From positions 196,777,948 through 196,841,947 of the forward strand of contig NC_134082.1 of the NCBI RefSeq assembly GCF_000715075.1: a DNA stretch of 64,000 nt, given 5' to 3'. The position numbers were made by a program, and so were the translations under genes. The DNA comes from Nicotiana tabacum. Its lineage: Eukaryota; Streptophyta; Magnoliopsida; Solanales; Solanaceae. This document shows, in pieces, positions 45,642 through 55,881 of this stretch (position 1 is its first letter; the number at the start of each line of letters is the position of its first letter). A model generated the notes under the pieces. That model made no database searches, was not told the origin of the DNA, and saw nothing but the letters and a program-made list of their open reading frames with translations.

Positions 45642-45807
45642 CATCAGCAAAGAAGGAACAAACCAAGAACTAGACAGAATATATAGCATTAAACGGTAGA
45701 GTTATAGTCCAAAAAAAAGCTAAAGTAAGAGAAAAATTGAATTCGTCCAATGGCTGAGATAACAACCCAAAAATAGCACAGCAAAAATATTATCTTAAAC
45801 AACCACA

Positions 45808-47194
45808 TTAACGATGTAGAAAATAAGTAAGAGTGTTGCAGATGGCCTCTTTCAATTGTTCAAAGCTAGCATTGGCTGAGATGCTCACTCCATCCAACCT
45901 GTCATGAATCTCCCTAAAAGCTTTGACAACATTCTCCCTAACTCTGAGAACAACAACTCTTATCTTCGACACATCAGACTCGGTTTCCTTGGAGATGGCA
46001 TAAATGTCACCAACAGTAGACTGAGTGGCTGTGAGGAGATTTTTTATTTTAGAGAGTTGAGTGTCAATGGCGCGAAGCTTCTCACAAGATCAGGATCACC
46101 AAGGCTGGGATGAGAGACAGAGGGTTTAGGTTTGGGCTCTATAGGAGCATGCTTTACTTCCCCTTCGTGCTTCTTAACCCAGGAGCCCTTCACACTCATA
46201 TATCCCATACTTGCAAAGGCTCTAGATTTGTAAGATTTTGAAACAGTGATAAAGGGATAGTTGGACAGGGAAATTTGATGAACTTCTAGAATGTGAGTGA
46301 TGGCCATGCCATAGGGTAGACTGGTGGGATCTTCAGTACTTTCAATCATGAAATTAATGACCCAGGAAGATAACTTGACTTTGAGTTTGGTAACAAGACA
46401 GTATACTAAGAAAGTGTCTCTTTGGGAGAAGGTTGAAGAGGAACCAGTGCGGGGAAGCAGAGTAGTTGCTACAATGTGAGCCAGAACTCGAGTTTCAAAA
46501 CTAACATCACTGGGACCTAACTGGTTGGGAAGGGATTCAAAGGGATACTCAGCAATACACTATTTATCTTGGTCAAAAGAAATTTCAAAATCATCGGGCC
46601 ACGTGTTTTTGAAAAGCATAGGAAAACCAGAACATCTACACTGAAAGAGTGAATCAAACAAGGCACAATAAAGAACAATGTGCTTACCTAACACTAAGGA
46701 TTCCAACCTATCAGGTTTACTGGAGCGGAGATTAGCATAAAACATCTTTACCAGGGGTTCATAGACCTTAGGCGGAGGAATAGAGAGGAACTTAGCCTAC
46801 ACTTAATGAACAAAGAGGTTTTTGACCTTACAATTTAGGGCTTCCATGTCGTCAAGGTCGACTACCCTTCCATGTGCAATGGGCTTGTCCTTCAGAGTAA
46901 TGAAGAAATTCCTATTAGGAGAATCCCAGAAATTTAGGTCAGATTCTAGAGAGACAGAAAGATCAATTTTGGATTTCTTTGGGGTAGAGGAAACAAGGGG
47001 TCTTCCATAGGTCGTTTTTCTAGGGCTTTTTCTCCTAAGAATTGATAGTGATCAGAGTCTCCCTGTGAAAAAGAAAAACCCTCAGAGTGGTTGGACCCCA
47101 GGTCTACTTGTTCTGGGGGCATAGAAAGGGGTTTTGCTTTGGAGCGGGTACTTTTTCTGGTAGAAACAGAGGGATTCCTGGGTTGATTGGCCAT
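45808..47194 (-). pseudogene. Additional ORF (env position) of SIRE-type copia
   Basis: Starts MANQPRNPSVSTRKSTRSKA at 47194 and can be followed to ..QLKEAICNTLTYFLHR and a TAA at 45808, about 460 codons, through frame changes near 46975 and 46740 and stops near 46800 and 46560. Basic N-terminus, a central block (FYANLRSSKPDRLESLVLGK, HIVLYCALFDSLFQC, FPMLFKNTWPDDFEI) and a hydrophilic end with an amphipathic, possibly coiled C-terminus. This type of protein is found after RNase H in SIRE/Maximus copia elements of Solanaceae; its role is unknown. I see no signal peptide or transmembrane helix, so an envelope function is not supported. Confidence 0.65.
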
Positions 47195-47477
47195 TGAAGG
47201 AAAGTGGTTTGATTGAAGCTTTGGAGAAAGGTTTTCTAGATAATAGGGATAAAAGTGATTGAAAGGGGTTCTCCGCCTTAAAAAGAGAACCTTCTGACAG
47301 TTGAGTACAGAAAAGGAAAAGGCGTCAGTTGAAGGGACGCAATGATTGACTTTCCAACTTTGAACGACGAACTGATGTGAAAGAAGAGGAAAAAAGAGGG
47401 AAAAACGGAGGCATAATTAATGCATGAGTAAAGGACAATCATTACACCTGCAAAAGTAACTGTGGTACACATAGGTC

Positions 47478-49034
47478 CTATAGGTTATTAGTTAAGTAAG
47501 TAATGCCAAGTAATTTTCTTAAAATACAAAATCTATCCTCTAATAATGGTTTAGCAAAAATATCTACTAACTCATTAGTAGTTCCAACAAAAGATATTTC
47601 TATGTCTCCCTTAAGAACATGATCTCTAATAAAGTGATGCTTGATATCTATATGCTTTGCTCTAGAATGATAGCACAGGATTTTTCGAAATACAAATAGC
47701 ACTTGAATTATCACAAGAAATTTGTATAGGTTTAAAAGAAAGTTCATAGTCACCCAATTGATGCCACAGTAGTTGTGCACAGCATTGTCCTATAACAATG
47801 TATTCAGCTTCAGTGGTAGATAATGCAATTGATGCTTGTTTCTTACTGTTCCAGGATATCAATTCCTTTCCAAGTAATTGACATGTACCACTTATGCTTT
47901 TTCTATCTTCCTTATTACCTGCAAGGTCAATATCTGAAAACCCTTCTAGTTTAAAAGAGTTAGAGCGAGGATACCATAGTCCATGAGATACAGTCCCAAT
48001 GAAATATCGAATGATTCTCTTCACTGCAGTCAGATGAGATTCCTTAGGAGCTAACTAAAACCTGGCACATTTACATACACTAAACATAATATCCGATCGA
48101 CTTGCCTTCAGCTACAGTAATGATCCAATCATTCCATGATATTTAGTTTCATCAACAAGGATTCCATGTTCATCTTTGTCTAGATTTGTTGAAGGACTCA
48201 TTGGTGTGCCAATGGATTTTGCATTGCTCATGCCAAATTTTTGAATCAGTTCCTTTGTGTATTTGGTCCGACATATAAAGGTTCCTTCTTCAGATTGTTG
48301 AATTTGGAGTCTAAGGAAGAATGTTAGCTCTCCCATCATGCTCATTTCGAATTCGCTTTGCATAAGATTTGAAAATTCCTTGCACATAAGAGGGTTAGCA
48401 CTACCAAATATAATATCATCAACATAAATCTGAATAATGAGATTACCTTCTGATGATCTTTTAATAAACAAGGTAGTATCTACTTTACCTCTTGTGAAGC
48501 CATGATCAACAAGAAAAGAACTAAGTCTATCATACCAAGCACGTGGATCTTGCTTTATTCCATATAGTGCCTTAGTGAGCTTGTATACATGGTATGGAAA
48601 CTTTGAATCTACAAATCCAGGCGGTTGTTTCACGTATACTTCTTCCTCAATAAATCCGTTCAAAAAGACACTTTTGACATCCATCTGAAACAACCTAAAT
48701 CCTTTAAACGATGCATATGCCAGAAGAATTCGTATAGACTCCAAGCGAGCTACTGGAGCGAATGTTTCGTCATAGTCGACTCCTTCCTGTTGTGAATATC
48801 CCTAAGAAACTAGTCTGGATTTATTCCTTACGACCTTTCCATCCTCATTCAATTTATTACTAAAGACCCACTTTGTTCCGAGTACAGAAATATTTTTAGG
48901 TTTGGGTATCAGATTCCACACCTGATTTTTACCAAACTAATCTAACTCTTCCTGCATTGCTTGAACCCAACTTGAATATTTTAGAGCTTCCACAATCTTC
49001 TTTGGTTCAATCTGAGAGATTAATGCTAAATTTG
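47478..49034 (-). pseudogene. RT and RNase H of SIRE-type copia, broken
   Basis: RT starts near 49030 (ALISQIEPKKIVEALKYSSW, VLGTKWVFSNKLNEDGKV) with stops near 48940 and 48800. 48744-48112 is open and holds FRLFQMDVKSVFLNGFIEEE, HVYKLTKALYGIKQDPRAWY and the catalytic YVDDIIFGSANPL. RNase H at 48024-47530 has DIDLAGNKEDRKSISG, STTEAEYIVIGQCCAQLLWH and a one-base shift near 47680, then KHIDIKHHFIRDH. RT contact residues are retained. Frame ends at 47478 (TAA side). Confidence 0.9.
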
Positions 49035-49977
49035 CTTTCTGATCGCTTCAAACTCCACACTACTAAAAAGTAAGAAGAGAGGGTCGCAATAGCTTTTACC
49101 CGATATGAGGGTCGGGATCGATTTCCACAGGGAGGTAGGAATGGAGTCGAGTATCTATCTAGACTAGAAGTGTGTATTTGTTCCAAATGTCACTTCCATA
49201 CATTTTTGGGTTTTTAGATTATAAACTACTATTACCAAACTATTAATTGAAACTAGATTATGCTACGAGATAATTGTTAAGTTGTATATAATGGGAAGAA
49301 AGGCACTAGGGTCGTGACATTACCTAGGTGGCTAATTGACGGGTAGAAGTTACTAAAGTTCGATTGATATAATTGGGGCTTATGATATAATCATTGCACA
49401 ATTTTACCCACTCTCACACCCCTCGGCAGAGAGAGTGATTTTGCCCAATTGACTCTCTCAAGACCAAATGGGTAGGCAAAATTAGCTCAAGAAACGAGGG
49501 TTCAAGTGGGGTAATTACTCTCTCGAGGTTTAACCCTTTAATTGGGACTATCAATTCTGTTGAGTCCATCCCAATTCCTTGTTGGGTCAATTTTGGAGAC
49601 TTGGGCTCTCTTTCTCAAGAAGAGCCAAGTCAACTTAGCACAAACTAGTGTTTGTAACCACCCATTCATAGATTAAACCATAAAATTGACCCAAATAACA
49701 AACACCCATAGTCAATCTAACAATAAATGACAACACCCATCAATTACCCACACTAGGGTTGAGCCACAACCCTAGATAATGAGTTTAGCTACTCATGCTT
49801 GAAGAACAAAATAGAGAAATAGAGGAAGAAAAAGGCATATTAATTAAATGCTAAATGAAAATACAAGAATTTATCGTTAACTTGAAGCTAATATGCCAAA
49901 AATGGATACAGATGAAGTCACCAGGAGCGCAGCTAAGTTCTGGATATATCTGATGACCTAAAAATGATAAATTGTTC

Positions 49978-49985
49978 TATTTATA
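49978..49985 (-). promoter_or_regulatory. TATA box of the Athila-like LTR
   Basis: Minus strand reads GTATAAATAG, about 45 bp downstream of the last GC palindrome of the array. The same TATAAATA word is used by the internal promoter at 55427-55434. Confidence 0.7.
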
Positions 49986-50021
49986 CTAGGCTGGAAAAAC
50001 TGGACAAAAATACCCCTGCGG

Positions 50022-50440
50022 GGTCAGCGCGGGCCGCGTAAAATGGATTGCGGCCGCGCTAGGCTCTTGGACTTTAATTCTGGGTTCTCTGACTTGGGCT
50101 CCGCGGATCGCGTAAAACGGACCGCAGCCGCGGAGGCAGCTGTCGTGGTCCGCACAACAATGACCGCGGACCACGTTAGCATTTTCCATCTCTCTGAATA
50201 TCTCTTCCACGAACCGCGCAAGAAGGCATTGCGATCGCGGAACCTTCACCGCGGACCATGCACTGTGGACTGCGGCCGCGTTGCCTGAGGCCTTGTTTTT
50301 GTCATCTCTATGAATACCTCTACTGTGGACCACACAAAAAAGGCAGTGCGGCCGCGTTGCTTGAAGCCTGATCTTGCCATCTCTCTAAATCACCTAGTGC
50401 GGCCGCATTCCAATTTGTGCGGTCCGCAATAGGCTTGTTT
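50022..50440. repeat. GC-rich bipartite palindrome array 2 (3' LTR)
   Basis: At least six units of CGCGG(A/T)CCGCGTAAAA..TGCGGCCGCG type. NotI sites at 50050-50057, 50272-50279, 50348-50355 and 50399-50406. The matching array in the 5' LTR has one extra unit (about 54 bp near 61927-61980), so copy number differs between two LTRs that began identical. Confidence 0.85.
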
Positions 50441-50635
50441 GCCCTCAGTTTACTTTGTCTTTGATACTTGAGTAGGTTTCACTCTGTTTGAGCCGATCTT
50501 TGACATTTCATCACTTTGTCGATCAAACCTGCAATCAAGCAAAACTTATGAGCCTTTTAGGACTATTTTGTAATGATTTATAATCAAAGCATAAGCAAGA
50601 AAGAGCATAAAACTCGTTAAAATCTCTACTTATCA

Positions 50636-52492
50636 ACTCCCCCAAACTTAAGCCTTTGCTTGTCCTCAAGCAAACAATATAAGACCTACCTCCTAAAGAA
50701 AAATCCAAGTATTTCCAACTATCCTAAAATAACCTCAACAAGCATCAATTGGGACTAACAACTTCCCTCAATACGAATGAATCATTAACAATCATTTAAA
50801 CTTTGAAAAACTATGGATCAAGTGTGACACAAGAGCATCAAGAGTTGACTCATTACATCAAAGAACTCTCTCCATTCACTTTGGCCATTGTGGAACCCAA
50901 ACTCACACATCCTCAACTCTCCCTACGCAAACCTCACCTTTTAGAGTATTAGCATACAAATCGAGGTTAATGGGAATTCACTAATCTCTCTCAAGGAAAA
51001 GTCACAAGTCTGGCTCTAAGTACCATATGCTTGCCCCTCATGTAAGTATCCACTAATGTAAGCGTCCTTCAAATCAAGATCATATAGGGCTTTTGAGGAG
51101 TCAATGTGAAGGCTTTTGGTTCAGGGTAGGAAAAGTTTGGTCTAAATGGGTTCCATCTTCCCTTAAGCACTTCTTTTGATTCATTTGGCACAATTCTCTT
51201 GAATCTTTGAGTATCTCACTTCTTTTTAAAAGGTTAGAGAGACGTAATGTCACTCTTTTTATTGCACTTCAAAGCGTTTCTCCTTTTTCAACTTTTTCCA
51301 CACCTTTTTCTCTTTTTTTTTTCTTGAATCCCTTTTTATTCTTTTTCACATTGGGCTTTCTTTTTGTCTTTTTCTTTTCTTTTCTTTTTCATTTCCTTCC
51401 TTTTCTTTGCATTTGTACCTTTTACCACTTGTTCCTTCTCTCGTCTCTCCCCCCAAACTTAGACTTTTGCCATTGCTCAAGGGAAGATCGGGTGCCGGAA
51501 GAGGGTATATTTTAGAATGGATATAGGCTGATAGTATTGGTTCTTGAAAGAAAAAGGTTTAAGGCTCAAAAGGGTTAACTAGGGAGTATATCATTGGTGG
51601 GCTATGGAATTGTTCAACTATCATTTGGATCAAGGAGAGCCTATAATCACTTCTCAAGCCAAATTTCACTTAAGATTTCGCCTCAACAGACATTCAGGGC
51701 AAGTTCTAGACCATTGGCTCGGAACTTGGACTCACAATTCAATTTCTCACCACACAAACTCAAAGATTGTTTAAGACGTAGAGTCGGGGACCCACAACAA
51801 CCTTGGACACGATTTGAGCACACAATGGTCCCGAAAGACCACATGGTGATTGTTTGGTCAACACAAGAGTCTCAAGGTCACGACTTTCACCATCCTAAAC
51901 ACAACGACTTATCTTTGACCATGGGATCAAAAGAAACTGTGTTAGGCCCAAGTGAAGCTTTGCTTGAGGAAACCTTAACTACAAGCTACCAAAAATAGAA
52001 ACAAAAACAGACTCAGACCCTTAAAAAGGTTGTCACGCCATCCATCATCGGGAAGAGCCACCCAGTTCACACAATACTCCATCTTTGGAAAGAATTGTGG
52101 CATTAAGAAAATCAAAGGCTTATTGAAAGCGCCAAAAACAAAACAAAAAGCTATGAGCCTATCTAAGGAACTAAAAACGATTTTTTTTTACGAAAATAGA
52201 AAATAGAATGAATGTGTACAATAGAGGATTTCAATATACAACGGGGATGAATATATACAATAATATAACTTTATATACAGACCAAATGAAAGATAAAAAG
52301 TGCGATAAAAGTAGCTAAACGTAAAATTATATACAGACCAAAGATGAAAATCAAAAAGACATAAAATGTAACAATATATATACAGTCATCCAAAAATGTA
52401 GGGCGCACCCCCTCAAATAAAAGCTGGCATTGTCCCAAATGCCAACTAAACAAATAAGCACCAAAAAGTTAAGGAAAGGATATGGGAACTTC
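50636..52492 (-). other. Purine tract and 3' untranslated region of Athila-like gypsy
   Basis: The purine tract AAGTTTGGGGGAGT (minus; plus 50636-50649) abuts the 3' LTR. The rest has no coding text. 51200-51480 is a T/C-rich low-complexity block that gives a spurious plus-strand frame. Some blocks (TTGCTTGTCCTCAAGCAAAC, 50659-50678) form a short hairpin and recur in the fragment at 37274-37300. Confidence 0.7.
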
Positions 52493-54653
52493 CTAAGTTG
52501 TGTCCGTCTGCATGGGATCATCAGTGGTCCTTGGGTTCTCTGTAAGCGCGGGAACCTCAGACTGGTTCCCGGTCTCCTGCTTCTCAGCTGCTGGGACTGG
52601 GGCCTGGACCTGGACGGGATGAATATCAGGAACATCCTGTGGCTGCCTCAGTCCCTGGGTCCTTTGTAAGCGCGGGAAACTCAGACTGGTTCCCAGTTTC
52701 CTGCTGCTCAGTTGCTGGGACTAGGGCCTGGACTTGGAGGGGCTGAATATTAGGAACATCCTGTGGCTGACTGGAGGGAGCCTCTGGTAGGTCCGCCAAT
52801 TGGATGATCGCCTCATCTGCACTAGGGAGCTTCCACTTCTTCTTTGGAAGCCTCTGTGTCTGCTCCTGCTATGGCTCTGCTGCTGGTACTGCTGCTGGAG
52901 CTGGATCCTCAAATAGAAAGTCTAAAGGCAGCTGGTCTGCCTTCAGTTTGTCCACATCCGCTCTAAGCTCCTTCACAGACTCCTTGGAAGCCCGTGCTTC
53001 TTGTGCTCCTTGGCAAGCTCCTTCAGGGCCTTGCCATGTGATTCTACTGCCTTAGGCAAGGCACCCTGAGTACTGATGATTTTTTCCTGGTTCTCCAGGA
53101 TCTTCTTCAATATATCCTCAATGGCCTGTGGAAGCTGTGCTGGCTGCGGTGCCGACTGAGCCGCAATGGTAGAAGTCAAAGTGGACAACTTGGATGACGC
53201 AGCTGACATCCAGTTGTTCAAGCTATGAAGTGTTTGGCTTAGCTGGTGGGCAGCGATAGGATGGGCCCGTGAAGATGGAATCCCCGAGCCAGCTAAAGTA
53301 GAAGGACCAACAGTAGTGGAAGGTCCTGGAGGCATATCAGCAACTATGGAAGCAGGCTCAGTGGAGGGCTCTACCGTAACCGGCTCTTCAGACTGGTCGG
53401 TTGGGGCAGAAGCATGCGGCTTGTAATTTTTGTCCTTGGGGTTGTCTGACCCCTTCAGACTGTAACATGAAAACGGAGCCACAGGTTTGACCTTGATGTC
53501 TAAAGGCCTCTTCTCCACCTCCAGGTCCCTGAAATACATAGTGAGGGTGCTGGGAAAAGGGTAGTTCCGATCATGCTCAACCCCCATGTAGAAATGACGC
53601 GGGACATCACATTGCCCATGTTGATAGGGTATCTTGCCATAATAGATGCAACAAGAACATCCTGGGCAAGCGAAATAGTCTGATCATGGGTAGTGGGGTC
53701 GTGCCGACTGCACACAAAAGTCAACCATCCCCTAGCCTCAAAGTTAAAAGTCCTCCGAAGTATTTTGACGCCTGCTTGTAACCACTCTGGAACCGTACCT
53801 GGGACTTCCAGGTGTGAGGCTAACCACAGACGAACCTCCTCGCCCATTGCCAACTTTTCATTGTAAAGAGACTCATCTTTTTCGTTGAACCTCAGGTATT
53901 CATTTAGTGCCTTCCCGGTAAATACCACATTTTTGTTTCGCACTTTGGTCACTTTAGTGCCATTCAAGATGTGGGCCACATTGCTATAAAATTCCTTGAC
54001 CATGTGCTTATTCGCCTTCACACAATTATCTTTGAAGTGCTCCCAACCCACTCGAGCTTGAAATTGTCTATGTACATTGGGGTGTAGGGGTAGAAGGTCT
54101 CTGTCAATGAAGCTCCTCTCAAGAACCAACTTTCGTGCTGGCCACCATTCCCTAAACTTGTGGAATGCCACCTGGCTGACAAATCTATCTTCCCAAACAG
54201 CGGGATTTCTAGTCCGGTCAATACACCCAACCTGAGGCACACCACCCCAGGTAACTCCCCATCTACCTCATCACCTCTAGCACCCTCTCCAGATATTGAC
54301 GCTGTGGGAGAGGTAGAGTATTCATCCCCACTACCTGCCGCTAAGCCTTTAGACGACCCAGAAGAAATGTTGATTGAAGCTCGAGCATCGGGGGAAGAGG
54401 GATGAGTGTCTCTATGTATGGCGTTCTACGGGTACGGGATGAATAGTGGGACTAAATCTGAAGAGATCCCCCGGGAGGGCTCGTACTCACTCCCCGAGTT
54501 GTCAATGGCCCTGTCAGCCGCTTTGATTGCTTTCCTCATGTCCTTTATGTTTTTTCTAGCCTAGGGAGTGAGTTTTACGATCCTTTACTTCCCTCCCCGA
54601 GAGGAATTACCTCGGCCGGGTTGTTTCGAGCCATTGCCTCTTTGTTTGACCAT
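52493..54653 (-). pseudogene. Env-position ORF of Athila-like gypsy
   Basis: Proposed ATG at 54653, just after a splice acceptor (TTGCAG, AG at 54658-54657): MVKQRGNGSKQPGRGNSSRG, then RKNIKDMRKAIKAADRAIDN. The conserved 'plant transposon protein' block is at 54245-53560 (LGVLTGLEIPLFGKIDLSAR, HPNVHRQFQARVGWEHFKDN, WLQAGVKILRRTFNFEARGW, then YPINMGNVMSR). The C-terminus is Pro/Ser/Thr-rich with a helical KELAKEHKKH segment and a duplicated end. Stops and shifts near 54590, 54440, 54060, 53570, 52985 and 52870. No clear transmembrane helix, so naming it an envelope is by position only. Confidence 0.7.
52527..52774. repeat. Tandem duplication of 124 bp in the env-position ORF
   Basis: Units 52527-52650 and 52651-52774 (GTCCYTGGGT..TAAGCGCGGGAA..CAGACTGGTTCCC) are about 85-90% alike. 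They code the Pro/Gln-rich repeats at the protein's C-terminus (minus strand QETGNQSE..PALT). Confidence 0.85.
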
Positions 54654-54656
54654 TGC

Positions 54657-55434
54657 CTGCAAGCATAAACATCTAGCTTTGTTAGTATCAACATAGATAG
54701 TGGAAGAGATGTGGAAAATGAATTGCAGAACAAAAGCCACAAGCTGCAAAACATGTTGCAGAAACAGTGCACCACGACCCGCACAAAAAGGAGTGCGGCC
54801 GCACTGGGGGCACCGCGGATCGCATAAAGGCGACCGCGGTCCGTATTGAGGCAAGGTCTATAACACCACCTCTCTAAATCCCACCACCGTGACCCGCACA
54901 AAGTAGCACCGCGGCCGCGGTGGGCCAGCGCAGACCGCACAGAATGCAATGTGGTCGCGCTAGGCGAGAGCTCAATTTCTGAAAAATCCTCACCGCGGTC
55001 CGCACAAAATGGTACTGCGGACCGCGTCGAAGCACCGCAGACCGCATAAAAATGACCGCAGTCTGCGGTGGGTGCTTGGTCAAGGCACTGAGTTAGGGTT
55101 CTTGGTCTTGCATTTTTGTTCAAATTTTCACCTAACTTTGTCCCTACTCAATTTACCCAGTTAATAATACTCCTCAGGCACACAAAACTTAACATTTAAA
55201 CTAAACTAACTTCAAAATTGAAGAATTACGGGGGAAAGAAGCCTACACAGTTGATAGAAAATGACATAAAATGAAATTAACTAATTAAAATAACAAGAAG
55301 TGGTTGAATTATTACCAGATATTGAGAAGAAGCGAAGAAACACAATGCAAACAAGCTAGTATAAAGAAGAGGGAAGAGGAACAGTGATTTTTAAGTCTCT
55401 GAGGGTAACCGGTGACCTCAGAGGTCTATTTATA
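54657..55434 (-). promoter_or_regulatory. Internal promoter, leader exon and intron for the env-position ORF (predicted)
   Basis: TATAAATA on minus at 55434-55427, followed by a leader with no long frame. A donor CTG|GTAATA lies at 55315-55314, and an acceptor TTGCAG ends at 54657, three bases before the first ATG of the ORF. Upstream of the TATA lies a GC palindrome array like that of the LTR promoter. Predicted from signals only; no transcript evidence. Confidence 0.5.
54770..55075. repeat. GC-rich bipartite palindrome array 3 (within predicted intron)
   Basis: Six units such as CCGCGGTCCGCACAAAATGG..CTGCGGACCGCG and CCGCACAAAGTAGCACCGCG. NotI at 54795-54802 and 54911-54918. Confidence 0.85.
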
Positions 55435-55454
55435 GAAAAGCACGTGGGACCCAG

Positions 55455-55690
55455 CCTCACCTACCAGCGCGGCCGCACAAAACGGACCACGGACCGTGTT
55501 GAGTTTGTTCAGAAGAAGCTTGAGAAGGCAACCTCCACGGTCCACACAAAACTGATTGCGGCCGCAGAGGTCCACCGCGGTCCGCACTAAATGGAATGCG
55601 GCTGCGGTGGCAATCATCAGAGAGCACCTCACTTGTCCTTCACTAGTGTGGACCGCACAAAGTGCAATGCGGCCGTACTGGCAACTTCAG
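55455..55690. repeat. GC-rich bipartite palindrome array 4 (upstream of internal TATA)
   Basis: Four units: AGCGCGGCCGCACAAAACGG, TTGCGGCCGCAGAGG, CCGCGGTCCGCACTAAATGG and GACCGCACAAAGTGCAATGC. NotI at 55469-55476 and 55558-55565. Lies immediately upstream (minus sense) of the TATA at 55427-55434. Confidence 0.85.
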
Positions 55691-55881
55691 AGACTGTTCA
55701 ATTTTTCCCAAAATGTTTTGCACTGTATCAACACAGTCCCTGCAACATCTCACAACCAATTAGCTCAAAAATCAATCCTACACTACAAAGAAAATGAAAG
55801 AAAACAAGAAGAAAAAGACATGGGTTGCCTCCTAAGAAGCGCCTGGTTTAACGTCGCGGCACGACACATGTTACCATCACA

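Larger units (their letters stand above)
49040..50635 (-). repeat. 3' LTR of Athila-like gypsy
   Basis: Minus strand starts TGATAAGTAGAGATTTTAAC at 50635 and ends ..CGATCA at 49040; 1596 bp. U3 (about 650 bp) contains the GC palindrome array, then TATA at 49978-49985, then R/U5 of about 930 bp. Confidence 0.9.

Noticed and set aside
45808..47194. Retroviral envelope protein in the SIRE copia
   Set aside because: Position fits, but no signal peptide, transmembrane helix or glycosylation-rich ectodomain is seen, so only 'additional ORF' is claimed.
51207..51515. Plus-strand 102-codon frame rich in Phe/Leu, membrane-like
   Set aside because: T/C low-complexity tract in the 3' untranslated part of the Athila-like element. 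Hydrophobicity comes from base composition.
54160..55123. Overlapping frames on both strands in the GC palindrome region
   Set aside because: Frames arise because the palindromic GC motif lacks stop codons; encoded text is repetitive (e.g. FVRSA, CADRG) and matches no protein.
54770..55690. GC-rich zone as a host CpG-island promoter
   Set aside because: It lies wholly within the Athila-like element and recurs in its LTRs, so it belongs to the transposon.
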